Of a DNA stretch of 64,000 nucleotides, positions 26,952 to 35,282 are shown in pieces. How positions within the stretch are numbered: position 1 is the stretch's first letter; every line of letters starts with the position of its first letter. This DNA comes from Alphaproteobacteria bacterium. GTDB taxonomy: Bacteria; Pseudomonadota; Alphaproteobacteria; Micavibrionales; Micavibrionaceae. Both the position numbers and the translations under genes were made by a program. The notes beneath the pieces were generated by a model that was not told the origin of the DNA, searched no databases, and saw nothing but the letters and a program-made list of their open reading frames with translations. The DNA lies in the NCBI GenBank assembly GCA_028289285.1, contig JANQRF010000002.1, positions 868,001-932,000 of the forward strand. Direction: 5' to 3'.

Positions 26952-27287
26952 TTATTGCGGTCTAGATTCAAAAAAGACACCTAATACTAAAATACCGCAT
27001 GGAAAACTGAAACGGCGCCTTGAAGCGGCAAAGTTTGCATCATGCGCTTTTTGTTCACAGACTTCTATTGAACTTTCAAAGACTCTTACTACCCCATGTG
27101 GCGACGCCTGTTGTACTTTTGTTGCAGCCTCACCATGTGACATTCGAAAAACTTCCTTTAACACACATATTGCACAAGGTATTGGAATATTAGACTGATT
27201 ATGAAGTAAAACCTCACCCTTTCGAGGAGGCTTGGGTTTTAATTTTTGTTTGCCTTTTTTTTCAGGCTCTAAAACTTTTACTGACAT
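26952..27287 (-). CDS. Degenerate ClpS-like adaptor protein
   Basis: The 111-residue protein aligns by eye with ClpS adaptors. GEVLLHNQSNIPIPCAICVL-KEVFRMS corresponds to the ClpS core LLNDDYTPMEFVVEVL-xxVFxMS, and the later helix and the ESSIEVCEQKAHDANF stretch fit the second half. ClpS presents N-degron substrates to ClpA through a pocket formed by Asn-Asp-Asp, Thr, Met and His. Here the first Asn (30) stays, but the two Asp positions are Gln31 and Ser32, Thr is Ile34, Met is Ile36 and the pocket His is Ser62. A different ligand or a non-proteolytic role is likely. The N-terminus is basic and Pro/Lys-rich. Start at 27287 follows GAGGAATG. It is not next to clpA. Confidence 0.6.
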   Translation of the reverse strand: MSVKVLEPEKKGKQKLKPKPPRKGEVLLHNQSNIPIPCAICVLKEVFRMSHGEAATKVQQASPHGVVRVFESSIEVCEQKAHDANFAASRRRFSFPCGILVLGVFFESRPQ

Positions 27288-27368
27288 TACACATTCCTCA
27301 AATATGTTATGAAACACACAGTATAAATTATGTCAATATTTATTTTTCTGCGTATATATTGCGCAGTC

Positions 27369-27409
27369 TTGACTCTTTTTACCCCTTACTGATAATGATA
27401 ATCATTCTC
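27369..27409 (+). promoter_or_regulatory. Promoter overlapped by a Fur box
   Basis: TTGACT (27369-27374) and GATAAT (27391-27396) are 16 bases apart. The sequence GATAATGATAATCATTCTC at 27391-27409 matches the 19-base Fur consensus at 18 positions and covers the -10. Iron-loaded Fur would block RNA polymerase here, so the following gene should be induced by iron shortage. Confidence 0.85.
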
Positions 27410-27427
27410 ATTTAAAGGAGGTTGTTC

Positions 27428-27616
27428 ATGTCGATTATCATTTGCCAGTGCCGTATCATTACAGAGATACAGTTACAGGAAGTCTTTTGCGATATCTGCC
27501 GTAGAAAAGGAAACATCGATCTCAAAGATCTCACGGAGTATTTCGAACCGCCAAAATGCAGTGGATGCAAACGGACATTTCAAACCTCTATAAGAGAGTT
27601 TCCGTGCGTGAGATAG
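27428..27616 (+). CDS. Bacterioferritin-associated ferredoxin (Bfd)-like [2Fe-2S] protein
   Basis: The 62-residue protein has the Bfd-type cysteine layout: CxC at 6 and 8 (IICQCRI) and CxxC at 44 and 47 (PKCSGCKRT), plus an additional CxxC at 21-24. Bfd reduces ferric iron stored in bacterioferritin so that it can be released. A near-perfect Fur box on the promoter supports a role in iron release during shortage. A perfect ribosome site (AAAGGAGG) sits 5 bases before the ATG. The order of cysteines is like Bfd but the sequence between them is diverged, so another small iron-sulfur or zinc protein is possible. Confidence 0.6.
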   Translation: MSIIICQCRIITEIQLQEVFCDICRRKGNIDLKDLTEYFEPPKCSGCKRTFQTSIREFPCVR

Positions 27617-27633
27617 GAGAGCGGACAAAAACC

Positions 27634-27704
27634 GTCATTGCCGGGTTTATCCCGGCAATCCAGATATCTTTTCAATGGATTACCCGGACAGGCCGGGTAA
27701 TGAC
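27634..27704. repeat. 71-bp dispersed palindromic repeat
   Basis: GTCATTGCCGGGTTTATCCC opens an element whose two 29-base arms (to ...GCAATCCA and from TGGATTACC...) are imperfect inverted copies, ending GGTAATGAC. The GTCAT/ATGAC termini and hairpin layout resemble those of the element in nlpD (3568-3636), so the two may belong to one repeat superfamily. Confidence 0.75.
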
Positions 27705-27713
27705 AATTAAAGA

Positions 27714-27744
27714 AGACTTGGTGTCTTCGTGCCTTGGTGGTTAA
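27714..27744. repeat. Short tandem-unit repeat, related in form to the GxxExxY arms
   Basis: The segment CTTGGTGTCTTCGTGCCTTG and its continuation GTGGTTAAC consists of about three 8-base units of the type TTxGTGxC. Read in reverse complement (GTTAACCACCAAGGCACGAA...) it has the same period and layout as the ACGCxAAG arms at 853-883 and 1297-1327, but no GxxExxY gene is attached. Confidence 0.5.
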
Positions 27745-27812
27745 CAACTCAATTATTGATATTTTCCAAAAACTTACCTATTCTCACGCTCTGTTTAAAG
27801 ATAGGAAGTTTT

Positions 27813-29144
27813 ATGTCTGTCAAGGTCCGTTTTGCCCCCTCGCCCACCGGCTATTTGCATGTTGGTAATGCCCGCACGGCGATTATCACCTGGCTGTTTT
27901 GCCGCAATCAAGGTGGCCATTTCCTGCTGCGTATTGACGATACGGATACGGAGCGCTCCAAAGAAGAATATGAAATTGCCATTGAAGACGGTCTGCAATG
28001 GCTGGGGCTTAGCTGGGATGAAAAGACCAACCAGAAAAACAGGACCGATCGCTATGACGAGATTATCGAGCAACTGAAAGGCGATGGACGAATTTATGCC
28101 TGTTATGAAACACCGGATGAATTAGGCCTCAAACGCAAATCACAACTCTCCCGTGGCCTTCCACCGATTTATGAACGCCCGGATGAGGCGCAGATTCAAA
28201 AATATATCGAAGAAGGCCGTCAGCCCCATTGGCGCTTTGCGCTCAAGAAAGAGCCTATTCACTGGCAAGATCTTGTGCGCGGCGAGGTCAATTTCCACGG
28301 CAAGGATCTCTCCGACCCTGTCGTTATCCGCGAAAACGGAATCCCGCTTTATCATTTATGCTCCGTCATTGACGATGTCGATTACGGCATTACCCATGTT
28401 GTGCGCGGCGAAGATCATGTCTCTAACACTGCTACCCATGTGCAAATGTTCGAAGCCATTTCCGGGCAAGCACCACAATTTGCACATTTGCCCCTGATTG
28501 CAGACATGGAAGGCGGCAAGCTCTCCAAACGCCTTGGATCGCTCTCCGTCAAATCGGTGCGTGAAGAAGAAATGCTTGAACCGATGGCGCTGGTGTCCCT
28601 GATGGCACGAATGGGCTCTTCCGACCCGATTGAACCCTTTACATCTTTAGAGCCCCTGATAGACAGTTTTGACTTCGCTAAATTTTCGCGCAACACGCCA
28701 AAATTCGATATGGATGAATTGCTCCGCCTCAACGGCAAAATCCTGCATGAAACATCTTTTGAAACCGTGCAGGTGCGCCTGGCAAATATGGGATTGCAGG
28801 ATCTGGATGAAGCTTTCTGGACCGCCGTGCGTGGAAACCTTGTCCGGCTTGAAGATATTAAAGACTGGTGGCAAGTTGCAAATGGTCCGGTCGATCCGGT
28901 GATAGACGATGCCGACTTTACTGCCGCAGCCGCAGACCTTCTCCCCCCTGCGCCGTGGGATGAAACAACCTTTAAAACCTGGACAGGCGCCGTCAAAGAT
29001 CAAACTGGACGTAAAGGTAAAGAACTGTTCATGCCGCTTCGCAAAGCTTTAACGGGCATGGATCACGGCCCTGAACTCCCTGCCCTTCTCCCCCTGCTTG
29101 GCCCTGAAAAAGTCAAATCCCGCCTGACAAGAAAAGCGGCATAA
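27813..29144 (+). CDS. gltX: Glutamyl-tRNA synthetase
   Basis: A 443-residue class I synthetase. HIGH-type motif is APSPTGYLHVGNARTA at the N-terminus and the KMSKS-type motif is GGKLSKRLGS (about residue 245). The start at 27813 (MSVKVRFAPS) follows AGGAAG, whereas the open frame upstream crosses repeats. Many alphaproteobacteria have two GltX copies, one restricted to tRNA-Glu and one also charging tRNA-Gln; which this is cannot be told by eye. It starts a three-gene run with a hydrolase and trmJ joined by 1- and 4-base overlaps. Confidence 0.95.
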   Translation: MSVKVRFAPSPTGYLHVGNARTAIITWLFCRNQGGHFLLRIDDTDTERSKEEYEIAIEDGLQWLGLSWDEKTNQKNRTDRYDEIIEQLKGDGRIYACYETPDELGLKRKSQLSRGLPPIYERPDEAQIQKYIEEGRQPHWRFALKKEPIHWQDLVRGEVNFHGKDLSDPVVIRENGIPLYHLCSVIDDVDYGITHVVRGEDHVSNTATHVQMFEAISGQAPQFAHLPLIADMEGGKLSKRLGSLSVKSVREEEMLEPMALVSLMARMGSSDPIEPFTSLEPLIDSFDFAKFSRNTPKFDMDELLRLNGKILHETSFETVQVRLANMGLQDLDEAFWTAVRGNLVRLEDIKDWWQVANGPVDPVIDDADFTAAAADLLPPAPWDETTFKTWTGAVKDQTGRKGKELFMPLRKALTGMDHGPELPALLPLLGPEKVKSRLTRKAA

Positions 29145-29935
29145 TGGATAAAACACCTATTAAAAACCGCCATGGCCTGACAATGTTCGTCCGCTATGAA
29201 GCGCCGGACAATCCCATTGGAGAACTGGCAATCATCCAACACGGATTTTCAGGCTCCATGGATGAAAAACATATTCGCGGTTTTGCCGATACGTTTTTAA
29301 AAAACGGTTATGATGTTCTTCTCATGGACTGCACACACAGCTTTAACGATGCTGATGGAACACTTGAACAAAATACAATCAAGACACATTCCGATGACCT
29401 TGAAGATGTCATCGCCTGGGCCGGCACACAAGATTTTTACAAAGAACCATTTGCGCTTGCCGGACACTCCCTCGGCGGTATGTCGGTTTTACATTATGCT
29501 CAAAATCATCCTGAAAAGATTTCCCTGCTTGTTCCGGCGTCTACAGTGATTTCAGGAAAGCTTCTCGAAGACGCGTTTAAGCAGAATATGCCAAGCGAAT
29601 ATAATGATATGCTGACAAAAGGCAAAATGCGCGTTGAATGCACATATAAAGACGGCATCGAAAGCTATCGCCCCTATAGCTGGCTTCAGGATATGCAAAG
29701 CTGGAACATGCTGGACAAAGCCGCTCATCTGAACATGCCATGCCTGTTTGTCGTGGGTGCGGACGATGCCCCAACTCCGCCGGAACACCAAAAGCTTTTG
29801 TTTGATCTCATGCCGGGCGAAAAGGAACTGCATATTATTGACGATGCAGACCATTGCTATGAACCAAAACTTGACGAAGCGCTTGTACACCTTGATAACT
29901 GGTTGCAATCCCAGAAAGCGCGCAAAGCAGCGTGA
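29144..29935 (+). CDS. Alpha/beta hydrolase
   Basis: A 263-residue alpha/beta-hydrolase-fold protein. The nucleophile elbow is AGHSLGGMS (about residues 106-114), the acid is Asp in VVGADDAPTPP and the His is in IDDADHCYEP, so a catalytic triad is complete. An early QHGFSGSMDE segment provides the oxyanion strand. It resembles serine hydrolases of the DUF/BAAT or peptidase S9-like sort acting on small esters; the substrate is not known. It overlaps the gltX stop by one base (TAATG) and the trmJ start by four. Confidence 0.85.
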   Translation: MDKTPIKNRHGLTMFVRYEAPDNPIGELAIIQHGFSGSMDEKHIRGFADTFLKNGYDVLLMDCTHSFNDADGTLEQNTIKTHSDDLEDVIAWAGTQDFYKEPFALAGHSLGGMSVLHYAQNHPEKISLLVPASTVISGKLLEDAFKQNMPSEYNDMLTKGKMRVECTYKDGIESYRPYSWLQDMQSWNMLDKAAHLNMPCLFVVGADDAPTPPEHQKLLFDLMPGEKELHIIDDADHCYEPKLDEALVHLDNWLQSQKARKAA

Positions 29936-30663
29936 GTCAAAAACCCCTCATCATTCTTGTTGAGCCCCAGATGGGGGAGAATATCGGCGCAAGCGCGCGG
30001 GCGATGCTGAATTGCGGGCTTGTCGATTTACGGCTTGTAACCCCGCGTGACGGCTGGCCGAGTGAACGGGCGCGGGCTATGTCTTCCGGCGCGCTAGATA
30101 AAATGCCGCCGGTAGAAGTTTTTAAAACGCTCAGCGATGCCATTGCAGGTTGCCACCATGTATACGCAACTACTGCCCGGCCACGCGATATGAACAAGCC
30201 CATGATGAGTGCCCGCGAAGCTGCCACTCATTGCCATAGCCGTGCGGCGCAAGGACAACGTACGGCTTTTGTTTTTGGCGGAGAGCGCGCAGGCCTGTCC
30301 AATGAAGATGTCGCACTATGTCACACCATTATCACCATTCCGCTCAACCCGGACTTTTCATCGCTCAATCTCGCGCAATGTGTTTTGCTCTGTACGTATG
30401 AATGGTCGCAGATTGATCCGCCGCCCTCGCAGGAAAGCGAAAATCTGCCCGCACCACATAAAGATCTAAATTTTTTATTTGAACGGTTGGAAACAGAATT
30501 GGCGCAGCACGGGTTTTTTAAAACACAGGAAATGCGCCCGAATGTGATGCGCAATATCCAAACAATGCTGAACCGTGCGGAGCTAACCGCACAAGACGTT
30601 CAAACCTTTCATGGTATGATTACCGCTTTGATTGAGCGGAAAAACGGCCCTGACGGCTCATAA
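29932..30663 (+). CDS. trmJ: tRNA (cytidine/uridine-2'-O)-methyltransferase TrmJ
   Basis: A 243-residue SPOUT-class methyltransferase modifying position 32 of several tRNAs. Conserved parts are LVEPQMGENIGASARAMLNC at the N-terminus, FGGERAGLSNEDV (SAM-binding knot) and IPLNPDFSSLNLAQCV. The C-terminal helix region (FFKTQEMRPNVMRNIQTMLNRAELTAQDV) is also typical. Translation begins at GTG 29932, which overlaps the preceding stop codon (GTGA). Confidence 0.93.
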   Translation: MSQKPLIILVEPQMGENIGASARAMLNCGLVDLRLVTPRDGWPSERARAMSSGALDKMPPVEVFKTLSDAIAGCHHVYATTARPRDMNKPMMSAREAATHCHSRAAQGQRTAFVFGGERAGLSNEDVALCHTIITIPLNPDFSSLNLAQCVLLCTYEWSQIDPPPSQESENLPAPHKDLNFLFERLETELAQHGFFKTQEMRPNVMRNIQTMLNRAELTAQDVQTFHGMITALIERKNGPDGS

Positions 30664-30748
30664 GAACAGCTGCTGCTGCGCTCATGAAGGCGGCGCCCCA
30701 GTCCAGTGTCCAATACGGCAAAAATGCTGCGAAAAGCGTTTCAATCAT
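30620..30748 (-). CDS. Possible small membrane peptide, 42 aa
   Basis: A minus-strand frame starting ATG at 30748 (AGGGACG just upstream) encodes MIETLFAAFLPYWTLDWGAA and continues to residue 42, with one hydrophobic segment (FMSAAAAVLM) and a basic end. It overlaps the trmJ 3' end by 44 bases and lies just downstream of the terminator shared with rpsD. I do not recognise it and it could be chance. Confidence 0.25.
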   Translation of the reverse strand: MIETLFAAFLPYWTLDWGAAFMSAAAAVLMSRQGRFSAQSKR

Positions 30749-30804
30749 CGTCCCTATCCCAAACCCAAGAGATTAAGATAGAGCATAAATCTTTATAAAT
30801 TATG

Positions 30805-30832
30805 AAAAAAGCCGCGATGAAGCGGCTTTTTT
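30805..30832. terminator. Bidirectional intrinsic terminator after rpsD and trmJ
   Basis: AAAAAAGCCGC-GATGAA-GCGGCTTTTTT is a perfect 11-pair stem with A- and T-runs, lying between the end of rpsD (minus) and the gltX-trmJ operon (plus). Confidence 0.9.
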
Positions 30833-30855
30833 GAAATTCTTTATATAGGCAGAAA

Positions 30856-31473
30856 TTATCGTGAGTAATATTCCACGACCAGATGCGGTTCCATCTGAGA
30901 GGCGTAAGGCACATCTTCCATTTTCGGAATGCGCAGGAAAGTGGCTTTGGCCGCTTTCGCATCAACTTCAACATACTCGCAGAAATCACGCTCTTGTGAT
31001 TCAATCGCCTGCAGGAAAAGCGGCATCTGGCGGGAGCTCTGCTTAACCTCAATCACATCGCCTTCTTTGACCTGGTAAGACGGGATAGTCACTTTCTTGC
31101 CGTTCACAAGAACGTGGCCGTGGCTGACAAACTGACGCGCAGAGAAAACAGTCGGCACGAATTTCGCGCGGTAGACAACGGCGTCCAGACGGCGCTCTAA
31201 AAGACCGATCAGGTTCTGACCGGAATCGCCACGAAGGCGCACAGCTTCCAGATAGTAATTGCGGAATTTCTTTTCCCCGATATTGCCGTAATAGCCTTTC
31301 AGCTTTTGCTTTGCAAAAAGCTGGATACCGTAATCGGTCGGCTTAGCGCGGCGGGCACCGTGCATACCGGGCGCACTTTGACGGATATTGTAAGGGGATT
31401 TCGGACGGCCCCACAGGTTGCACCCGAGGCGGCGGTCAATTTTATATTTGGACTTAGGGCGTTTTTCGCTCAT
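30856..31473 (-). CDS. rpsD: 30S ribosomal protein S4
   Basis: A 205-residue primary 16S rRNA-binding protein. The sequence shows the expected [20 protein letters not shown] start region, the tRNA/S4-type RNA-binding domain ([37 protein letters not shown]), and the usual C-terminus. Length fits the long, zinc-free alphaproteobacterial form. It stands alone with its own strong promoter at 31573-31600 and terminator. Confidence 0.98.
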   Translation of the reverse strand: MSEKRPKSKYKIDRRLGCNLWGRPKSPYNIRQSAPGMHGARRAKPTDYGIQLFAKQKLKGYYGNIGEKKFRNYYLEAVRLRGDSGQNLIGLLERRLDAVVYRAKFVPTVFSARQFVSHGHVLVNGKKVTIPSYQVKEGDVIEVKQSSRQMPLFLQAIESQERDFCEYVEVDAKAAKATFLRIPKMEDVPYASQMEPHLVVEYYSR

Positions 31474-31572
31474 GTCATGTTTCCTTTTCTTGTTGTTCTT
31501 GTCCCGCGTGCCGTCATGGAATGATTTTTAAAATCATCAAGAGCAATCGCTCTTTTTGCAGGAATGAGCGGA

Positions 31573-31600
31573 TTTATAGGGATTTCAGCAGATTTGTCAA
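31573..31600 (-). promoter_or_regulatory. Strong rpsD promoter and structured leader
   Basis: On the minus strand, consensus TTGACA (31600-31595) and TATAAA (31578-31573) are 16 bases apart. The 5' leader of about 90 bases holds two small hairpins (AAGAGCGATTGCTCTT and GATGATTTTAAAAATCATT), which could be an S4 autoregulatory site. The -35 overlaps the stop of the upstream GST gene. Confidence 0.8.
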
Positions 31601-32229
31601 GAAATGAGTGCATAAAGCGTCTGTTCCTGCTTTTTGAAAATCCGGGCAAAGAGATCACTCTCCAGATGCCCGGACAGCCAGTCCTGAAGCGGTTTTAGGG
31701 GTAAAGCATCAAACCAGGCCTTATCAACATGAGCGAACTGGCGGATAAAGGGAAAGATGGAGATGTCCGCCAGCGTGGCTTTAGCCCCGAATATCTGCCC
31801 CTCTTTTGAGATCATTTCATTGATTTTATTTAAAAACGCTTCCCCGGCGTCCCGCGCGCCGGAACAGTCTTCGCCTTCAAACCGGCCCGGATATTTATAC
31901 CGGTCCAGGGCTGCTTTAAACGGCCCGTCATTTTCAGCAATGAGTTGAAGCGCGGCGTCTTTATTCTCCAGCCAATTTCCCGGATCGTTTTGCGATAAAG
32001 CCCAGAGCATAATATCCAGGCTTTCCTCTATCACCTGCCCGTCTTCTGTCTGCAAAACAGGGACCGTGCCTTTGGGAGAAATTTCCAGCATATGGGCAGG
32101 TTTATCTTTGAAATCAATTTCATGAACGTCGCATTGTATACCTGCACTGACAAGCGCCATACGCGCCCGCATCGCATAGGGGCAGCGGCGGTAGCTATAA
32201 AGTGTATGATGTTTGTTTTTTTTAATCAT
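31597..32229 (-). CDS. Glutathione S-transferase-like protein
   Basis: A 210-residue protein with an N-terminal thioredoxin-like domain (LYSYRRCPYAMRARMAL, with the CPYA motif), the cis-Pro region KGTVPVLQ and the glutathione-binding ES in IEESLDIMLWAL. A mostly helical C-terminal domain follows. The CPYA site suggests glutaredoxin-2- or omega-like thiol chemistry. ATG at 32229 (MIKKNKHHTLYS) is the likely start; the frame upstream to 32265 adds an unrelated Cys-rich piece. The stop overlaps the rpsD promoter. Confidence 0.88.
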   Translation of the reverse strand: MIKKNKHHTLYSYRRCPYAMRARMALVSAGIQCDVHEIDFKDKPAHMLEISPKGTVPVLQTEDGQVIEESLDIMLWALSQNDPGNWLENKDAALQLIAENDGPFKAALDRYKYPGRFEGEDCSGARDAGEAFLNKINEMISKEGQIFGAKATLADISIFPFIRQFAHVDKAWFDALPLKPLQDWLSGHLESDLFARIFKKQEQTLYALIS

Positions 32230-32285
32230 AGACAGGCACAACCATAGATAGTAGCATTCACACAATCGTCAGAAAGAGAGTACAT

Positions 32286-33221
32286 ATGCAAAATTATACC
32301 AGAGCTTTCGTCCTCTGTGCAGGAATGACATTAATCACAACGACGGCATTGGCTCAAGAAACATTACGAGCTGAAATTGAATTTTATGCAAGTGGCGAGG
32401 GCGTGGGCTTGATTGATACAAGCAGGGCCGATTTTGTAGCACAATATATAACGAATAATATACACTCTCTCGGAAAAACTGAACTCGCAGAACTCATTCA
32501 ACAAGTTATCGGGCTTGGAGGAACAATAACGATTGGTAGCAACGATCAACCTCGCCCGATCGATCCGGGGCAAGCGTGTCTTATTGAACAGGAGACAAGA
32601 CAAAAAATTGATGAAGCTGTAAATGGGACAAGAGGCTTAGACTTCTATTTCGATCGGAGAGAAAATGATTCTAATAATTTTGGGGTTAAAGAAGGATTTG
32701 GGTTTTGGACAGAAGGATTTAGATTTGAAAACGTAAGAGAATATAATGTAAGCGGCATTAAAGGATTCAAGGTCTTTGATGGCATTACGGCAGAACAATA
32801 TTGCCAAGGTGATCCTGAGTGCATCAGAGAAATCGGTAGAAATGGAGCCCCCGCCTTACCCCAACCACATCAAGCAAAACAAATCTCTTGTATGGGAGCA
32901 ACTATTACGGATCCGGACCTCATAGGGAAAATTTCAGATACAATTGAGCAAACAGCTCAACAAAAATCAGACATCGCGGCGCGTGCCTGGGGCTATCAAC
33001 AATATATTACAGGCATAAGACCAGAAGATTTGGGCATAGGAGCAAGTATAGGGAGCGCTGAAACCGACTTGGGACCAGTTCCCAGTAAAGCGGAGACAGA
33101 AATAGAGGCTATAAGAAAAGCTTATAATGAATCTGCGGTACAAATTATATATGAAACGGAAAAAGCGACTGATTTTACACCGGAAATTAAAAAGTACGGG
33201 TTGCAATTTGTTATCCAATAA
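32286..33221 (+). CDS. Exported orphan protein, 311 aa
   Basis: I do not recognise this protein. It has a clear signal peptide (AFVLCAGMTLITTTALA, cleavage before QETLRA at about residue 23), then a soluble, mixed alpha/beta region of about 290 residues with only four cysteines (in ACLIE, YCQGDPECI and SCMGA), which could form two disulfides. No repeats or known catalytic motif are visible. Codon use is AT-rich compared with rpsD and the CHAP gene on either side. An AAAGAGAG ribosome site precedes the ATG. Confidence 0.75.
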   Translation: MQNYTRAFVLCAGMTLITTTALAQETLRAEIEFYASGEGVGLIDTSRADFVAQYITNNIHSLGKTELAELIQQVIGLGGTITIGSNDQPRPIDPGQACLIEQETRQKIDEAVNGTRGLDFYFDRRENDSNNFGVKEGFGFWTEGFRFENVREYNVSGIKGFKVFDGITAEQYCQGDPECIREIGRNGAPALPQPHQAKQISCMGATITDPDLIGKISDTIEQTAQQKSDIAARAWGYQQYITGIRPEDLGIGASIGSAETDLGPVPSKAETEIEAIRKAYNESAVQIIYETEKATDFTPEIKKYGLQFVIQ

Positions 33222-33225
33222 AAAC

Positions 33226-33831
33226 TTAATGATATACAAATCCATAAGCCGGATACACGCTACCGTATGAACGCGACGGGTAATCCCAAAAGCGGACCTT
33301 CGACCAGTCATTGTTTTTAGAGATATCAATGGCCGGCATGCGGTTATAAACATAGCTGCGTGTATAGCGATCCCCGCCCCAGTTGGCGTGGGCCACCTCA
33401 ATCGTGCGGGAGTCAATCACACGTTCAACGACGCCAATATGCCCATAGCGCAAACGGTTTGTCTTCGACAGAACAATAACAGAGCCTGCTTTGGGCGTTT
33501 GCCCGCGCGTATAGCGCGGATGATGGGCTGCCTGATGCCACCATGTGTTTGCATTGCCCCTGATCTGAATACCGGATCGATTACGCGCATAGGGCACACA
33601 TTGGGTTGGATTGGACACGCGGTAAAAATCCATGCGTTCACGGTCCGGTTTACTTTGCGGATAAGGCAGGCCGGAAGCTGCATAGCGAACCGGTTCAGGT
33701 TTGTAAGATGAGGCAGGCTCATCGGGTGTAAAAAACCCGGCAGCCGGATTAAGGGCTTGCAAATCCATAGACACGCAGCCTGTCAGAATAAGAAAGGACA
33801 GAATAAAAATAATAGGCGTTGTTTTCATCAT
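33226..33831 (-). CDS. CHAP-domain lipoprotein, probable peptidoglycan amidase/peptidase
   Basis: The 201-residue protein starts with a lipoprotein signal (FILSFLILTG-Cys) and has a C-terminal CHAP domain. The catalytic Cys lies in TQCVPYAR, the His in RYGHIGVVE, and the following EVAHANWG supplies the polar residue. CHAP enzymes cut peptidoglycan as amidases or endopeptidases. The middle segment is Pro-rich. It ends 5 bases from the convergent exported orphan. Confidence 0.88.
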   Translation of the reverse strand: MMKTTPIIFILSFLILTGCVSMDLQALNPAAGFFTPDEPASSYKPEPVRYAASGLPYPQSKPDRERMDFYRVSNPTQCVPYARNRSGIQIRGNANTWWHQAAHHPRYTRGQTPKAGSVIVLSKTNRLRYGHIGVVERVIDSRTIEVAHANWGGDRYTRSYVYNRMPAIDISKNNDWSKVRFWDYPSRSYGSVYPAYGFVYH

Positions 33832-33844
33832 GACAAAAATATAG

Positions 33845-33921
33845 TGGTGGGCCTGGCCGGACTTGAACCAGCGACCAATCCGTTATGAGCGGACCGCTCT
33901 AACCAACTGAGCTACAGGCCC
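33845..33921 (-). tRNA. tRNA with CAU anticodon, probably Ile2 (lysidine type)
   Basis: A 77-base tRNA on the minus strand: acceptor GGGCCTG/CAGGCCC, D arm GCTC-AGTTGGTTA-GAGC, anticodon stem GTCCG/CGGAT with loop CTCATAA, T arm GCTGG-TTCAAGT-CCGGC and an encoded CCA. The acceptor stem resembles the alphaproteobacterial tRNA-Ile type instead of elongator Met, so lysidine-modified Ile2 is favoured; elongator Met remains possible. Confidence 0.9.
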
Positions 33922-34058
33922 TGAATTAGCGTGTATATACACTAAAGACAATTATGTCGAGACTGAGAAATTATCTCAACTTCTGTTTTTATAGAAATAC
34001 TGTAAAAACTGTGTTAAAGTAATCCCAATAACAAAAAATATAAAACAGGGAGATAGTT

Positions 34059-35282
34059 ATGGTATCACAAACGCTCAGTGCGTTTGCACGAAGTGCGCAT
34101 GCACGTCATTTATTTCAATCCGGATCAGCAACCTCAAGAGAAATTTTTGAAACAGAATTCGGGCACTTTCCACCAAAAGGCCTAGATTTTGCCAATCAAA
34201 ATAGTCTCGACAAACAAATCAAAATCAAATCTTGTTTTGAAGATAAAGATATGGGCTGGCTTGGTAAGACAATTACAGCCGTTGCTGCCTACGGATACGT
34301 GCACGGAAAAAAACAGATTGTCGGCTCAGAGGCAGAAAGCGCACCAAAAGATCAGTCAATATACCTCAACCCAGTCATACTTGGCCCAGTAGGCAGAACA
34401 TTCGGAGCTCTTTTTACATACACTATGGCAAAAAACTTTTTGTCAGATTTATCCCTGACAGGAATGGTCGACTTTATTACTGATTACCAACTTTTTTCCC
34501 TAATGCTTTTCGCAACTTCACTGCGCTATATGCCTTTGACACAGCTTGCAAACATACCGTTTCGTTCTTATGCAGACATTCTTGGGCACGAGCATATTCA
34601 TATTTTACAAGTTCATGACAAAGAACGTGCAAACACAGGGTATGATATGGATCGCGATTTATTTAAGGGGCTTGTTACATTAAACCACGATAGTTTTTCA
34701 GGATTCAAAAAATACAGAAAATTAGCTGATAACGTTCTTTCCCTAGGTACATCCCGGTATCTTTTAAATGACGTAGAAGTACAAGCACGCCTTCATACAA
34801 TAATTGCAAACGGCTATCATAGATGGGGCCAAATTCCACGCACAAAAATGGAATTTTATGCAGCCTGTATTGATAGTGGTTTAAATGTACCTAAGCCTAT
34901 AAGAGATTTGGTTAGAGAATCTAGTGACGAAAATATTCATAGGTTTTTACCACAAACCCTATCTTCAAAATTTTTTAGAGCAGCTCGAAAATATCTTAAC
35001 TGTGATGCCAGTGAATTAAATGCGGCCCAACGTTCAGTTATGGACGCAAACCTTGAGAAAGTACACTGGCAGGTAACACTACCTTTTATGTATGGGCACT
35101 TACTTGAATTATATGGAGACCCCAGAGGGCGTATTAAAATGGGTTTTTATTTGGAAGAACAAGACGGGCAATTATCACGTTTTGATGCAACACCAAAAGA
35201 TCGCATGACAGCTATTAGACATAGCGCCCCCCATGATACAATATTAGGTGTCCAAGAAGCTCCGCAACTTGCGCGAGCGTGA
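34059..35282 (+). CDS. Orphan HExxH protein, putative membrane-associated zinc protease
   Basis: I do not recognise this 407-residue protein as a named family. It contains HEHIH at residues 177-181 ([11 protein letters not shown]), the zincin HExxH signature, and DVEVQARLH with Glu240 about 59 residues later, which fits the third ligand of a gluzincin (ExxA-type). Two hydrophobic stretches precede the motif (about 102-125 and 143-160). The rest is soluble with no signal peptide. AT-rich composition and lack of partner genes suggest acquisition. A GGGAG ribosome site precedes the ATG. The last 39 bases overlap the rpoD 3' end. Confidence 0.65.
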   Translation: MVSQTLSAFARSAHARHLFQSGSATSREIFETEFGHFPPKGLDFANQNSLDKQIKIKSCFEDKDMGWLGKTITAVAAYGYVHGKKQIVGSEAESAPKDQSIYLNPVILGPVGRTFGALFTYTMAKNFLSDLSLTGMVDFITDYQLFSLMLFATSLRYMPLTQLANIPFRSYADILGHEHIHILQVHDKERANTGYDMDRDLFKGLVTLNHDSFSGFKKYRKLADNVLSLGTSRYLLNDVEVQARLHTIIANGYHRWGQIPRTKMEFYAACIDSGLNVPKPIRDLVRESSDENIHRFLPQTLSSKFFRAARKYLNCDASELNAAQRSVMDANLEKVHWQVTLPFMYGHLLELYGDPRGRIKMGFYLEEQDGQLSRFDATPKDRMTAIRHSAPHDTILGVQEAPQLARA

